DNA of 64,000 nt from Salipaludibacillus neizhouensis. GTDB lineage: Bacteria > Bacillota > Bacilli > Bacillales > Salisediminibacteriaceae. Under the pieces are notes generated by a model. That model ran no database searches. It saw nothing but the letters and a program-made list of their open reading frames with translations, and was not told the DNA's origin. Of this stretch, positions 8,815-20,635 are shown piece after piece; the stretch's first letter is position 1; each line of letters begins with the position of its first letter. The stretch covers positions 2,526,930-2,590,929 of the forward strand of contig NZ_KZ614146.1 in the NCBI RefSeq assembly GCF_002886185.1, written 5' to 3'. The position numbers and the translations under genes were made by a program.

Positions 8815-9567
8815 TCACCCCAGTAATTCAAAATGGTATGATATGGCTGCTAAACCATATAAAGGAGCTGTTTCACTCCGTAAAATTCTTGGACCTAACG
8901 CACAGCTAATAGCCCCTGCTTCTTTCATTTTTTCTATTTCTCGATCAGAAAAACCACCTTCTGGACCAACTACAAGTAAAAGTGAATCTCCAGCTTTAGT
9001 ACGTTGCAGGATTTGACGGAATCGGCTTTTCTCATCGTCCTTAGCATCTTCTTCATAGGCAACAATGACTGATGAAAAGTGATGAAAGGTTTTTAGTAAG
9101 TCGTTTAATAAATGGACTTGATGAACTTTTGGGACATAGTTCCGATGCGACTGTTCGGCAGCTTCTTTTGCAATTTTTTCCCAACGTTCAAGTTTTTTTG
9201 CTTGTTTTTTTGAATCAACTTTAACAATTGAACGGTCGGCTTGAAAAGGAATAAAAGAATGCGCTCCAAGTTCTGTTCCCTTTTGAATCACCAGCTCTAA
9301 CTTATCGCTTTTTGGTAACCCATGAGCAATCGATACTTTCACTGGCATTTCTGCGTCTTTATCCAATTCCTTCACGATTTTTGCTTTCACTAAATCTGCT
9401 GCTGTCTCTGTTAGCTCACACAGGTAACACGAACCTTCCTCATTACAGCAAATTACCGTGTCCTCAGGATTCATCCTCATTACACGGGAAATATGCTTTG
9501 CATCTTCATTCTCTATCATAACATAGTCGTTTTCAAATTGAGATTTGCTCAAAAAATATCGTTGCAT
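8815..9567 (-). CDS. rsmE: 16S rRNA m3U1498 methyltransferase RsmE
   Basis: SPOUT-class methyltransferase of 250 residues that methylates U1498 of 16S rRNA. An N-terminal PUA-like domain (MQRYFLSKSQFENDYVMIEN, HISRVMRMNPED) is followed by the SPOUT knot with the SAM-binding signatures VVGPEGGFSDREIE and LGPRILRSETAPL near the C-terminus. The start has AGGTGAG upstream. Eight bases separate it from prmA, and mtaB begins before a terminator, indicating co-transcription. No anomalies. Confidence 0.96.
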   Translation of the reverse strand: MQRYFLSKSQFENDYVMIENEDAKHISRVMRMNPEDTVICCNEEGSCYLCELTETAADLVKAKIVKELDKDAEMPVKVSIAHGLPKSDKLELVIQKGTELGAHSFIPFQADRSIVKVDSKKQAKKLERWEKIAKEAAEQSHRNYVPKVHQVHLLNDLLKTFHHFSSVIVAYEEDAKDDEKSRFRQILQRTKAGDSLLLVVGPEGGFSDREIEKMKEAGAISCALGPRILRSETAPLYGLAAISYHFELLG

Positions 9568-9575
9568 GCACTCAC

Positions 9576-10517
9576 CTATTCTGGCTTTTTTGCGACAATT
9601 GCAATCCAGTCTTCCATCTCTACGATTTCATCTATTTGAAATCCAGCAGACAGCATAGCCTCTTTTACCATTGCTCTTTTGGTTTGAATAATTCCAGAGG
9701 TAATTAACTTTCCGTTTGGTTCAAGCAGTCTAAAAGCATCTTTCGTCATTTTAACAACTACTTCTGCAAGAATATTTGCTACGATAATATCCGATGAATC
9801 TTTCACTTGATCTAACAAGTTACTTTGCTGAACGGATACGATATCTTGCGTGTTATTAAGTGTGATATTCAATAATGCTGACTCAACAGCAACCTCATCT
9901 AAATCTAAAGCCTCTACTCTCGCAGCTCCTAATTTTGCGGCAGCTATACTTAAAACCCCTGATCCTGTTCCTACATCAACTACCGTTGAACCCTTTTTCA
10001 TATGTTTTTCGAGAGCTTGAATACAAAGAACTGTCGTGGGGTGTGTCCCTGTTCCAAATGCCATTCCCGGATCTAGCTCAATGATCATCTCGTCGTCTTG
10101 AACTGCTTTATAATCTTCCCAAGTCGGTGTTATCGTAATGTGATCGGAAATTTTCACAGGCTTATAATATTTCTTCCAAGCCGTTGCCCAATCTTCTTCA
10201 TTTACTTCACTTACAGTAACTTTATTGTGTCCAATATCAATATTATAAGCAAGAAGTTGGTTAATGGCCTCTTTTATTTCATCGACGGCATCTCCAAGAA
10301 AACTGTTTACGGGAAGATATGCTTTTAGTAAAACTCCTTCTTCAGGATAGTCATCAGGGGAAAGTTCATAAATTTCCCCAAACTTTGTTTCCCAATCACG
10401 TTTTAAGTCCTCTGGATCCTCTATTACAACTCCACTGGCTCCAGCTTCGTGCAGAATATTACTAACCGGATCAACTGCTTCTTGAGAGGTTTGTATGCTT
10501 ATCTCAGACCATTTCAT
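9576..10517 (-). CDS. prmA: Ribosomal protein L11 methyltransferase PrmA
   Basis: Class I SAM-dependent methyltransferase (313 residues) that trimethylates ribosomal protein L11. The N-terminal substrate-recognition domain is followed by LDPGMAFGTGTHPTT, the SAM motif I DVGTGSGVLSIAAAKLGA and the acceptor motif VANILAEV. The start has GAGGAGTTGGTTAG before the ATG. It lies directly downstream of dnaJ, the same order as in B. subtilis. The length and all motifs are standard. Confidence 0.96.
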   Translation of the reverse strand: MKWSEISIQTSQEAVDPVSNILHEAGASGVVIEDPEDLKRDWETKFGEIYELSPDDYPEEGVLLKAYLPVNSFLGDAVDEIKEAINQLLAYNIDIGHNKVTVSEVNEEDWATAWKKYYKPVKISDHITITPTWEDYKAVQDDEMIIELDPGMAFGTGTHPTTVLCIQALEKHMKKGSTVVDVGTGSGVLSIAAAKLGAARVEALDLDEVAVESALLNITLNNTQDIVSVQQSNLLDQVKDSSDIIVANILAEVVVKMTKDAFRLLEPNGKLITSGIIQTKRAMVKEAMLSAGFQIDEIVEMEDWIAIVAKKPE

Positions 10518-10541
10518 CTAACCAACTCCTCGTTTTAATCT

Positions 10542-11663
10542 TTATTCTCCGAAGCTCTTAAAAGTTCTTTTTACTTTTGAAAAGAAGTTATCATTTTGTT
10601 CATCTGGTGCTTCATTTCCGCTAATTTCAGAGAATTCTCTTAATAACTCTTTTTGACGGTCGGTAAGGGTTTTAGGAGTAATGACTTTCATTTGAATGTG
10701 CTGATCACCTTGACCCATACCTCTAACATTCGGCACACCTTTACCACGTAAGCGGAAGTTGGTACCAGTTTGCGTTCCTGCTGGTACTTTTAACTTTATT
10801 TTTCCTTCAAGCGTTGGCACTTCAATTTCATCACCTAACGCGGACTGAACAAAGGTAATTGGCATTTCACAGAAAATATCATCTCCGTCACGTTTAAAGA
10901 ATTCATGTCCTTTTACGTTAAAGACAACGTATAAATCGCCGGCTGGACCTCTGTTCATCCCAGGTTCACCTTGGCCGGATACACGAATTTGTTGTCCTGT
11001 ATCTACCCCTGCTGGTATTTTAATATGAATTTTTTTACGCTTTTTAACTTTACCTTTACCGCCACAAGTACGACACTTATTTTTAATGAATTGACCCGTT
11101 CCGTCACAATGATGACATACTCGACGGTTAACTACTCGACCAAAAGGTGTGTTTTGTTCGACATTTAATTGACCGGCACCACCACAGTGAGAACATGTTT
11201 CCGGAGAGCTTCCTGGTTTAGCACCTGAACCATCACATGTGTCACACTCTTCTTCGCGAGGAATTTCAATGTCCATTTCTTTCCCGAACACTGCTTCTTT
11301 AAAATCAAGGTTCATCGTATACTGCATATCAGCACCTTGTCTAGGAGCATTTGGATCTCTACGGCCTCCGCCTCCGAAGAACATATCAAAAATGTCACTA
11401 AAACCGCCGCCACCGAAATCACCTTGTCCACCGAAACCTTGATTCGGATCTGTGTGACCAAATTGATCATAATGGGCTCGTTTCTGTGGATCACTTAATG
11501 TATCATATGCATCTTTTACTTCTTTAAACTTCTCTTCCGCGTCAGCCTCTTTGTTGACATCCGGATGAAATTTTCTTGCTTGCTTGCGATACGCTTTTTT
11601 TACTTCCGCTTCCGATGCTCCTTGTTCAACTCCAAGGACATCGTAAAAGTCTTTTTTACTCAT
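10542..11663 (-). CDS. dnaJ: Chaperone DnaJ
   Basis: Hsp40 co-chaperone that delivers unfolded substrate to DnaK and stimulates its ATPase. 373 residues: J domain with HPD (KFHPDVNKE), Gly/Phe-rich linker, zinc-finger domain with four CxxCxGxG repeats ([32 protein letters not shown]), and C-terminal substrate domains. A longer frame from a GTG at 11672 is rejected because GGGGAG precedes the ATG at 11663. It is separated from dnaK by the stem-loop at 11761-11805, so it may be expressed by read-through and/or its own promoter. Confidence 0.97.
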   Translation of the reverse strand: MSKKDFYDVLGVEQGASEAEVKKAYRKQARKFHPDVNKEADAEEKFKEVKDAYDTLSDPQKRAHYDQFGHTDPNQGFGGQGDFGGGGFSDIFDMFFGGGGRRDPNAPRQGADMQYTMNLDFKEAVFGKEMDIEIPREEECDTCDGSGAKPGSSPETCSHCGGAGQLNVEQNTPFGRVVNRRVCHHCDGTGQFIKNKCRTCGGKGKVKKRKKIHIKIPAGVDTGQQIRVSGQGEPGMNRGPAGDLYVVFNVKGHEFFKRDGDDIFCEMPITFVQSALGDEIEVPTLEGKIKLKVPAGTQTGTNFRLRGKGVPNVRGMGQGDQHIQMKVITPKTLTDRQKELLREFSEISGNEAPDEQNDNFFSKVKRTFKSFGE

Positions 11664-11760
11664 CAATCTCACTCCCCACTGCTTTTAATACATAACGAAT
11701 ATCTTAACATTCCCAATGTAATCAGGCAAGATTATCTATTATTTACTAACTTGATCATTC

Positions 11761-11805
11761 GTGAAAAAAGTCAAAGCCAAGGAAAACCTGACTTTGACTT
11801 TTCAC
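11761..11805 (-). terminator. Stem-loop between dnaK and dnaJ
   Basis: GTGAAAA and AGTCAAAG pair with CTTTGACT and TTTCAC; inner CC/GG. It lies 11 bases after the dnaK stop on the minus strand. It probably reduces transcription into dnaJ and lowers the DnaJ:DnaK ratio. Confidence 0.7.
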
Positions 11806-11815
11806 TTACTCGGTA

Positions 11816-13693
<1,878 letters not shown>

Positions 13694-14281
13694 TTATGCA
13701 TTAACTTTTACCATTGCTGGTCTAATAATTCTATCTTTCAGTTTGTATCCTGGTTGTAACTCTTCCACGACAATATTTGACTCAAATTCTTCTGATTCTA
13801 CTTGCATCACTGCCTGATGAAAATGAGGATCAAACGGCTGCCCTACTGTCTCAATAGGTACAATCCCCTCTTTTTCAAGAGCTTCTTTTAACTGTCGGTA
13901 TACCATTTCCATCCCTTGTAACAAGCCCTTTGTATCCTCTGATTGAGCATCAACCTGTAATGCTCTTTCAAAGTTATCCATGGCCGGTAAGAGACTTTCT
14001 GCTAAGCTTTGAGATTTATATTTAGCCGCCGATTCTTTTTCCTTATTCATTCGACGTCGGAAATTATCAAAGTCTGCTTGAGTTCTCAATAGACGATTAT
14101 TAGTTTCTTCAAGTTTTTCATTCAACTGGTTAAGCTCATCTGAAGTTTCTTCTTCGTCAGTATCCTCTTGACCCTCTTCGTCGTCTACTAGCTCCGCGTG
14201 AACAGGCTCAATGACTTCGTCTTCAGTGGAACCTTTTGTATCTTGATCGTCGTAAACTTCTTTTCTTTCTTCATTTTCCAT
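13694..14281 (-). CDS. grpE: Nucleotide exchange factor GrpE
   Basis: GrpE, the DnaK nucleotide exchange factor (195 residues). A long acidic N-terminal tail ([20 protein letters not shown]) leads into the paired-helix coiled coil and the [18 protein letters not shown] signature, then the four-helix bundle and the small beta domain ([30 protein letters not shown]). AAGGAGGTGAGAAAC before the ATG at 14281 fixes the start; a GTG nine bases further upstream lies inside that site. The gene lies between hrcA and dnaK. Confidence 0.97.
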   Translation of the reverse strand: MENEERKEVYDDQDTKGSTEDEVIEPVHAELVDDEEGQEDTDEEETSDELNQLNEKLEETNNRLLRTQADFDNFRRRMNKEKESAAKYKSQSLAESLLPAMDNFERALQVDAQSEDTKGLLQGMEMVYRQLKEALEKEGIVPIETVGQPFDPHFHQAVMQVESEEFESNIVVEELQPGYKLKDRIIRPAMVKVNA

Positions 14282-14355
14282 GTTTCTCACCTCCTTAAAT
14301 CAATAAAATATTTTTATTCAGTATAAAAAAGGAACCCCTCTTTTATACATGAATA

Positions 14356-15393
14356 TTATTCCGATTTTCGATGATTCCATGCCGTCAATAGCTTTGTCAT
14401 ATCTTTAGACAAATAATCCATAATGCTGATGACACGGGGGTACTCCATTCGCGTAGGACCCAAAATACCAACCGTGCCCATATGTTTCCCATCCAGAGAA
14501 TAAGTGGCAGTAATAATTGTACAATCGCTGAATGGTTCAAAATGATTTTCTTCACCTATTTTAATGGTTAACCCATTTTCTGCTGAACGAAACAACTTCG
14601 ATACTAATTTATCTTCTTCAAAAATATCAAGTATGTTACGAACCCGCTCCACATCATGAAACTCAGGTTGACTCAAAATATTAGTTTTACCACCGTAAAA
14701 TACTTTTTCATGTTGGTGCCTTTGGAAAACATCCTGAAGCATGTCGATCATTGACTCGTATTGAGTAATATATTTTTTCAAAACATTCGAGATTTCCAAT
14801 GATAATTTTTCCTGTAGTTGTACCATTGGAATACCTCGAAGTTTCTCATTTAAAATATTAACCACTTTTTCTAGTTCAGAACCGTCTAATTTCCCAGGAA
14901 AATGAACAGTCTGATTTTCTACGTGGCCAGTATCCGTTACGATAATGACAACAGCCTGGGTTTCGGAGATAGGTATAAGCTGCAATTGCCGTAATCTCGA
15001 TTCGAATACTTCTGGACCAATGACAATGGAAGTATAACTGGTTAAGCTTGATAGCACTTTTGCTGACTCTTGAATAACTTGCTCTATTTCATCAAAGCGA
15101 TTCGCTAAAATGGACTGAATATCAGATACTTCATTTTTTGTTAATTTGCTGGGTGATATTAAATGATCGACATAATACCGATATCCCTTTTGTGAAGGAA
15201 TTCTGCCAGCGGAACTATGAGGTTTCTCTAAAAAACCTAATTCCTCTAAATCTGACATCTCATTCCTAATCGTTGCTGGACTAAAAGTTACATCATCTCT
15301 TTTTGATATACTTCTTGATCCCACAGGTTCAGCATTCGTAACATAGTTATCTACGATAGCTTTGAGAATTAGTAACTGACGATCTGTCAACAT
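14356..15393 (-). CDS. hrcA: Heat-shock repressor HrcA
   Basis: Transcriptional repressor of class I heat-shock genes that binds CIRCE; its activity depends on GroEL. 345 residues from MLTDRQLLILKAIV: winged-helix DNA-binding domain (PVGSRSISKRDDVTFSPATI) followed by GAF-like and C-terminal dimerisation segments (GTVGILGPTRMEYPRVI). The longest frame opens at 15414, inside CIRCE; the ATG at 15393 is preceded by GGGGGG and matches HrcA family starts. First gene of the operon, autoregulated through CIRCE at 15408-15434. Confidence 0.96.
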   Translation of the reverse strand: MLTDRQLLILKAIVDNYVTNAEPVGSRSISKRDDVTFSPATIRNEMSDLEELGFLEKPHSSAGRIPSQKGYRYYVDHLISPSKLTKNEVSDIQSILANRFDEIEQVIQESAKVLSSLTSYTSIVIGPEVFESRLRQLQLIPISETQAVVIIVTDTGHVENQTVHFPGKLDGSELEKVVNILNEKLRGIPMVQLQEKLSLEISNVLKKYITQYESMIDMLQDVFQRHQHEKVFYGGKTNILSQPEFHDVERVRNILDIFEEDKLVSKLFRSAENGLTIKIGEENHFEPFSDCTIITATYSLDGKHMGTVGILGPTRMEYPRVISIMDYLSKDMTKLLTAWNHRKSE

Positions 15394-15407
15394 ATACATC
15401 CCCCCTG

Positions 15408-15434
15408 TTAGCACTCTGTGTCTGCGAGTGCTAA
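15408..15434 (-). promoter_or_regulatory. CIRCE operator
   Basis: Perfect TTAGCACTC-N9-GAGTGCTAA, the canonical HrcA operator, placed directly upstream of the hrcA ribosome-binding site. Upstream on the minus strand are TTGACA (near 15475) and an AT-rich TATATTATAG; the spacing between those two is not canonical, so the exact promoter is uncertain. Confidence 0.97.
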
Positions 15435-15507
15435 ATCTATAATATAAGTTACCAAAGATGGATTGAAGTTGTCAACGGGAGAGCGTTATTTCTGTAAACT
15501 TTTTTCT

Positions 15508-16650
15508 TTAATCAGCTAGAAGGAACTTTTCAAATACCTCATTACCAAGCAGTAAACCCTTATCTGTCAAGCGTATGAACTGATTTTTTTCTTCTAAAAG
15601 AGAGTTTGCTTTTAAACTGTCAATAACATCCGGAAAAACATCGTGAATGCCTAAAGAAAATCTTTCGTAAAAGGTTTCACTCGAAATCCCTTCTAATTTG
15701 CGGAGTCCCATAAACATTTGTTCCTCCATCTTTTCTTTTACAGGTACTTCATGTTCTTCTAAATACGGTAACGCATTCTGACGAAGTGCCTTCATATATT
15801 TTGGCAACGGACCATTATTTGCTCGTCTTACACCGTTTACATAGCTATGCGCTCCCGCACCTATACCATAATATTCATCATTGTTCCAATAAGTTAAATT
15901 GTGCTCACTTTTTAATCCATTTTTAGCAAAATTACTAATTTCATATTGCTGGAAATCATTTATTTCTAAAACTTCACGAAGTTTCTCATACATATCTGCT
16001 TCGAGCTCCTGAGGCAGCAATGAAAGTTGACCTTTCCGATGCATTTGATAAAACACCGTTTTCGCTTCAACCTTCAATGAATAAGCACTAATGTGCTCAA
16101 TCGGCAAGTCACATGCTTCTTTCAGAGTTGATTCCCACTGTGCCATTGTTTGATTCGGCAATCCGAACATTAAATCAAGAGAAAGATTGGTAATCCCTGC
16201 CTCACGACTCATGTGGACAGTGCGCTCGATGTCACTTGTTTTATGGTCACGGTTAATCGCCTGCAGTAATTTTGGGTCAAAGGTTTGAGCACCAATACTT
16301 AATCGATTAACCCCTACCTCTTTTAGCATTGCAAGTTTCTCTTTGTCTGCACTGCCGGGGTTTACTTCCACGGTCCATTCAACTGGATCAGCCAACGGAA
16401 AATGCGATTTAATACTAAGTAACAGCCTCTTTAATTGCTCAGTTGATAGAGATGTTGGTGTCCCTCCACCAACATATATCGTTTCAATTTTATCTTGCGA
16501 AGGGAACTTTTCCTGCGTTAACTTCATTTCTTTCTCACAAAGAGCTAAATATTCATCGATTGGTTGATTTTCCAGGAAAAACTTATTGAAATCACAATAA
16601 TGACAAATCTGCTCACAAAATGGTACATGTACATAAATAGAACGTGGCAC
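15508..16650 (-). CDS. hemW: Radical-SAM heme chaperone HemW
   Basis: HemW, a radical-SAM protein formerly annotated as oxygen-independent coproporphyrinogen oxidase and now regarded as a heme chaperone. 380 residues: CEQICHYCDF carries the CxxxCxxC cluster motif, followed by VGGGTPTSLS and RLSIGAQTFD, and the HemN C-terminal domain. The start is a GTG at 16650 with AGGAGG six bases upstream. The longer open frame to 16722 translates part of a structured repeat and should not be used. It lies downstream of lepA, with two structured repeats in between, and upstream of hrcA. Confidence 0.93.
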   Translation of the reverse strand: MPRSIYVHVPFCEQICHYCDFNKFFLENQPIDEYLALCEKEMKLTQEKFPSQDKIETIYVGGGTPTSLSTEQLKRLLLSIKSHFPLADPVEWTVEVNPGSADKEKLAMLKEVGVNRLSIGAQTFDPKLLQAINRDHKTSDIERTVHMSREAGITNLSLDLMFGLPNQTMAQWESTLKEACDLPIEHISAYSLKVEAKTVFYQMHRKGQLSLLPQELEADMYEKLREVLEINDFQQYEISNFAKNGLKSEHNLTYWNNDEYYGIGAGAHSYVNGVRRANNGPLPKYMKALRQNALPYLEEHEVPVKEKMEEQMFMGLRKLEGISSETFYERFSLGIHDVFPDVIDSLKANSLLEEKNQFIRLTDKGLLLGNEVFEKFLLAD

Positions 16651-16662
16651 AAGGATCCTCCT

Positions 16663-16793
16663 ATAAGAAAAACGCAAAGCGTCTTTTATTAAATACAGCG
16701 TGATCTTTAAAGCCACCATCATTTAAGCATCAAGGGCGAACTTCCCTTGATGCTTGTGGCGTAAAGATAGCTGTCAACTTATAAATTCTTATC
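16663..16793 (+). repeat. Structured repeat, copy 1 (short form)
   Basis: About 131 bp starting ATAAGAAAAACGC and ending TTCTTAT, which forms short terminal inverted repeats. 5' hairpin ACGC-AAA-GCGT, then TTTTATTAAATACAGC, a long-range stem (CAGC, ATCTTT and GCCAC pairing with GTGGC, AAAGAT and GCTG), and an inner hairpin AAGCATCAAGGG/CCCTTGATGCTT. It abuts the hemW ribosome-binding site and lies in the lepA-hemW intergenic region. It is antisense to that transcript. Confidence 0.85.
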
Positions 16794-16796
16794 TTG

Positions 16797-16945
16797 TAAA
16801 AAACGGCATAGCCGTCTTTTATTAAATACAGCGTCAGCTTCCGCCGCCCCGAGTAGAACCTATGTATTGCGTGTAGGTGCTACTCGAAAGGTAGGATGGG
16901 TTTCCCTTGATACGTGCGGCGTGAAGGTAGCTGCAATCTCTATAC
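16797..16945 (+). repeat. Structured repeat, copy 2 (long form), in tandem with copy 1
   Basis: 5' hairpin ACGGC-ATA-GCCGT (compare ACGC/GCGT in copy 1), then TTTTATTAAATACAGC, stem CTTC-CGCCGC pairing with GCGGCG-T-GAAG, and the long-form inner hairpin CGAGTAGAACCTAT / GTAGGTGCTACTCG, which has mismatches here. The 3' terminal TTCTTAT is missing. Four bases separate it from copy 1. The remaining sequence to 17037 shows nothing else recognisable. Confidence 0.8.
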
Positions 16946-17037
16946 AAACTGTAAACTATTGCTTAAGCTCTTTAAAGGCGAAGAGGGCGTGCCAAAAGGT
17001 CAATAATGTCCTCCTGATACTCCCCTCATCACTTGAG

Positions 17038-18864
17038 TTATTTTTTTTCATCCATACTCAAGACAGACATAAACGCCTCTTGAGGTATTTCAACGTTTCC
17101 TACACTTTTCATTCGTTTCTTACCTTCTTTTTGTTTCTCCAGTAATTTTCTTTTCCGCGAAATATCGCCGCCATAACATTTTGCCAAGACATTTTTACGC
17201 ATTGCTTTGATCGTGGATCTAGCTACTATTTTTTGACCTATACTAGCTTGAATAGGCACTTCAAAATGTTGTCTCGGGATTAAATCCTTTAACTTTTCAA
17301 CAATTGTTTTACCACGATCGTAAGAGCTGTCTCTATGAACGATAATCGATAAAGCATCTACTGTTTCCCCGTTAAGTAAAATATCCATTTTAACCAAGTT
17401 ACCTTCTTTGTAGTCGATTAACTCATAGTCAAAAGAGGCGTATCCTTTTGTACTTGATTTTAACGTATCAAAGAAATCATATACAATTTCCGATAACGGT
17501 AGTTCATAAATAATATTGACGCGGTTCTCATCAAAATATTTCATATCAATATAATCACCGCGTTTTCGTTGGCAAAGCTCCATGACTGCTCCAACATACT
17601 CATTTGGAACCATGACTTCTGCTTTGACATAAGGTTCCTTCACAACCTCAATTTTTGCAGATTCAGGCATGTTAGACGGATTATCAATTCGAATTTCTTC
17701 TCCGTCTGTTTGCGTTACTTTATAAATAACACTAGGAGCTGTAGTTATAAGATCCATATTGAACTCTCGCTCAATTCTTTCTTGAATAATCTCCATATGA
17801 AGAAGACCTAAAAACCCACAACGAAATCCAAAACCTAACGCTTGGGAGGTTTCCGCTTCAAATTGAAGAGCAGCATCGTTCAATTCTAATTTTTCAAGTG
17901 CATCCCTTAACTCATTATAATTGTTCGTATCAACCGGGTACAATCCACAGAACACCATTGGATTTAATTTACGGTATCCCGGCAATGCTTCGGCGGTAGG
18001 GTTACTTGCCGAGGTTACTGTATCACCAACTCTACTATCGCTGACATTTTTAATACCGGCAATCATAAAGCCTACGTCCCCAACAGTCAATTCTTCCCGA
18101 ACAACCGGTTTAGGATTAAATACGCCAATTTCCTGAACTTCAAACTCTTTCTCTGTTTGCATCATTCGGATTCTTTCACCTGGCTTTACTGTTCCTTCCA
18201 TGATTCTTATATAGACGATAACGCCTCTATAGGGATCATAAAGCGAATCAAATATCATAGCCTTTAACGGTGCCTCAGGATCGCCATCAGGTGCAGGTAC
18301 GTTTTTGACAACCGATTCCAATATCTCTTCAATACCAATTCCACTTTTAGCCGATGCTAACACACAGTCCTCTTTCTGCAACCCTATAACATCTTCCACT
18401 TCCTGCATCACACGCTCTGGTTCAGCACTAGGAAGATCAATTTTATTTATCACAGGAATTATTTCTAATTCATTATCAAGTGCTAAATAAACGTTAGCTA
18501 ATGTCTGTGCTTCAATTCCTTGTGCTGCATCTACAATAAGCAAAGCTCCTTCACAGGCAGCTAAACTCCGGGAGACCTCATAAGCAAAGTCGACATGTCC
18601 CGGTGTATCAATTAAATGGAATATGTATTCTTCCCCGTCATTTGCAGTATAAGTTAACTGAACTGCGTTTAACTTTATGGTAATTCCCCGTTCTCTTTCT
18701 AAATCCATCGCATCCAGCATTTGATCCTTCATCTCACGTTGAGTGAGCGCACTAGTTTTTTCTAATATGCGGTCAGCAAGTGTTGATTTCCCATGATCAA
18801 TGTGGGCAATAATTGAAAAATTCCGGATCTTATCTCTTCTTTTTATACGATCTACAGGTTTCAT
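17038..18864 (-). CDS. lepA: Elongation factor 4 (LepA)
   Basis: Ribosome-associated translational GTPase (608 residues) that acts on the elongating or initiating ribosome. G1 AHIDHGKS, G2 RERGIT, G3 DTPGHVDF, G4 NKIDLP, then EF-G-like domains and the LepA-specific C-terminus ([36 protein letters not shown]). The start at 18864 has TAGGAG upstream; the frame could extend to 18891 but without a ribosome-binding site. It is upstream of hemW on the same strand and downstream of yqxA. Confidence 0.97.
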   Translation of the reverse strand: MKPVDRIKRRDKIRNFSIIAHIDHGKSTLADRILEKTSALTQREMKDQMLDAMDLERERGITIKLNAVQLTYTANDGEEYIFHLIDTPGHVDFAYEVSRSLAACEGALLIVDAAQGIEAQTLANVYLALDNELEIIPVINKIDLPSAEPERVMQEVEDVIGLQKEDCVLASAKSGIGIEEILESVVKNVPAPDGDPEAPLKAMIFDSLYDPYRGVIVYIRIMEGTVKPGERIRMMQTEKEFEVQEIGVFNPKPVVREELTVGDVGFMIAGIKNVSDSRVGDTVTSASNPTAEALPGYRKLNPMVFCGLYPVDTNNYNELRDALEKLELNDAALQFEAETSQALGFGFRCGFLGLLHMEIIQERIEREFNMDLITTAPSVIYKVTQTDGEEIRIDNPSNMPESAKIEVVKEPYVKAEVMVPNEYVGAVMELCQRKRGDYIDMKYFDENRVNIIYELPLSEIVYDFFDTLKSSTKGYASFDYELIDYKEGNLVKMDILLNGETVDALSIIVHRDSSYDRGKTIVEKLKDLIPRQHFEVPIQASIGQKIVARSTIKAMRKNVLAKCYGGDISRKRKLLEKQKEGKKRMKSVGNVEIPQEAFMSVLSMDEKK

Positions 18865-18971
18865 TGCATCATCACTCCTACAAAACTCCATTCCAAAAGA
18901 GGGTTATGTCTCCTCTTTAAATCATACTACTAAGTATTATAGCAATAATAGAAGCAATCCTACAAATACAT

Positions 18972-19376
18972 TTATTCTACTGTTCGAAACAGACCTTGAA
19001 ATACACTCTCGAACATACCCGATGTTCTCTCCCCCATTTCCGAAAAAAGGAGGCTACTTTCTTCCCCTCCATACGTTGAGGATTCGTGCGTTATTTTTTG
19101 ATGGAATTCTTCGTCCCCACCTTCACCATCATACACAACTATCCCATTATCATCTTCCATGTCAATAATATTTGACTCTTTTTCTTTTAGAGTAAATAAA
19201 GGTTCATCTTCCTTTTCAGCATTCGGATTTTGAACATTCTCCACTTCTTCTTCCTCAATTACCTCAAAGTTTGATTGATAAAGAGCCAGTCCTTCATTCT
19301 GATATATAATCCCCAAAATAAAACCAAACATAAGGATAGAAAGCAACATACACATCCTTACGAATAAATGACCCAT
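18972..19376 (-). CDS. yqxA: YqxA family (DUF3679) sporulation-region protein
   Basis: Small protein of about 134 residues with one N-terminal membrane segment (about 6-26, RMCMLLSILMFGFILGIIY) and an acidic, poorly conserved body. Its position between spoIIP and lepA matches yqxA of B. subtilis, and the N-terminal YQNEGL pattern agrees with that family. Function unknown. The start ATG at 19376 lies 8 bases after GAGGAGGG; the GTG just before it is too close. A gap of 15 bases after spoIIP indicates co-transcription in gpr/spoIIP-yqxA. Confidence 0.8.
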   Translation of the reverse strand: MGHLFVRMCMLLSILMFGFILGIIYQNEGLALYQSNFEVIEEEEVENVQNPNAEKEDEPLFTLKEKESNIIDMEDDNGIVVYDGEGGDEEFHQKITHESSTYGGEESSLLFSEMGERTSGMFESVFQGLFRTVE

Positions 19377-19391
19377 CACGGATCCCTCCTC

Positions 19392-20570
19392 TCATTCCTC
19401 GGATTCTTGATTCTCCCAATAATATTCGCTGAATACTTTCGCAAATAATTCAATCGAACGGTATACTTCTTCTAATGAGTTTTCTACCCCTCCAAATTCA
19501 ACAAGCATAGCTTGATTGGACAGGTCCTGATTATAGACACCATTTTTTCCGCCTCCGGTTGTATTTGGTGCAAAAATCCCTCGACTTAATCCATAATGCT
19601 GGTCTTGGAGTCGTTTGTGTAATTCATTTGCTAATGCTTCATTCTCCTGATAATTGGGGTTATTTTCTCCAATTACAAACAAAGTTTTAGCATAAGATTC
19701 GCCATTCATTTCCACTGTTGTCACTTCTTTTGGCTGGGAATCACGGTGCAAGTCAAAATAAAATTGTAGATCGTCATTTTTTTCCGACGCTTCTTGTACT
19801 ATTTCCCGGGACATATCGTAGGATTGACTATAATCCCATTGGCGTGCATTTAATTCCTCACCTATATCCGTAGTATCAACTTCTGCTCCGATTCCGTATT
19901 TTGCAAGCTCCAGTCCTAACCGCTCACCTACCAGTGTAATATTGACACTTTCGTGCAGTGCTTCCTTCGAGTTTTGTAGCTCGGGAAGGTAAGATTCTCT
20001 GTTATGTGTGTGAACAATATGTACAGTGACTGGTAATTCTTCCTTGTTCTCTTCGGAAAATGTTTGTTTCAATTCATCAAGCTCTTCAATTCGCTCGGTC
20101 GATGCTTCTCGTTCTGCTAATAAAACTTCCATCGGTGGTGCAGATTCAATCGGCATATTTGTATAATCAGAACCTTCTCCAGCGGTAAGTATTTTGCCGT
20201 CAAATAGTGAAAATCCCGGTAACTCTCTTCCAAGCAGACTTCGAGGATCATCTGGATCTAAATTTGTTGCTATCTCAAACAAAACAGGTGCCACAGAAGG
20301 TTCTTCATATCCATCCGGCAAGCTTTGCTGTAAATACCTATTTTCTTTTCCCATTACAGACACAAGATCTTCAGCAGAAAAAAGGTGACTCACTTCATGA
20401 ATTGATGCAGAGGTAAGGCTGTAACCCGGACCCAAAGTCGTTAGTGTTGCTGTTAAGAAAAAGATAGTGATAACTCCGAAAATAAAGGATAGCAACTTTT
20501 TATGAGGGCTTGTCCTTTTCGACCCTATAAGCCTTCTGTTATTTTTATTTAAATGTTTAGCTGCCAACAT
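19392..20570 (-). CDS. spoIIP: Stage II sporulation protein P (peptidoglycan amidase/endopeptidase)
   Basis: SpoIIP hydrolyses septal peptidoglycan during engulfment, in complex with SpoIID and SpoIIM. About 392 residues with an N-terminal membrane anchor (about 25-50) and the SpoIIP catalytic domain: VHIVHTHNRESYLPE and DLHRDSQP carry the metal-binding residues, and LVEFGGVENSLEEVYRSIE is near the C-terminus. The ATG at 20570 is preceded by GAGAGGGTGAGA; an in-frame ATG at 20585 would have a ribosome-binding site only a few bases away. It lies between gpr and yqxA as in B. subtilis. Confidence 0.95.
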   Translation of the reverse strand: MLAAKHLNKNNRRLIGSKRTSPHKKLLSFIFGVITIFFLTATLTTLGPGYSLTSASIHEVSHLFSAEDLVSVMGKENRYLQQSLPDGYEEPSVAPVLFEIATNLDPDDPRSLLGRELPGFSLFDGKILTAGEGSDYTNMPIESAPPMEVLLAEREASTERIEELDELKQTFSEENKEELPVTVHIVHTHNRESYLPELQNSKEALHESVNITLVGERLGLELAKYGIGAEVDTTDIGEELNARQWDYSQSYDMSREIVQEASEKNDDLQFYFDLHRDSQPKEVTTVEMNGESYAKTLFVIGENNPNYQENEALANELHKRLQDQHYGLSRGIFAPNTTGGGKNGVYNQDLSNQAMLVEFGGVENSLEEVYRSIELFAKVFSEYYWENQESEE

Positions 20571-20635
20571 TCTCACCCTCTCCATCCCCGTATAACAAAT
20601 CTATATGAAGGAAGAGAGGATATAGAACGTTGAAT

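Noticed and set aside
11312-11494. Frames opposite dnaJ and dnaK
   Set aside because: They are shadows of the conserved chaperone coding strand without start signals.
16651-16722. N-terminal extension of hemW
   Set aside because: It translates a structured repeat shared with the comEC upstream frame; GTG at 16650 has an ideal ribosome-binding site.
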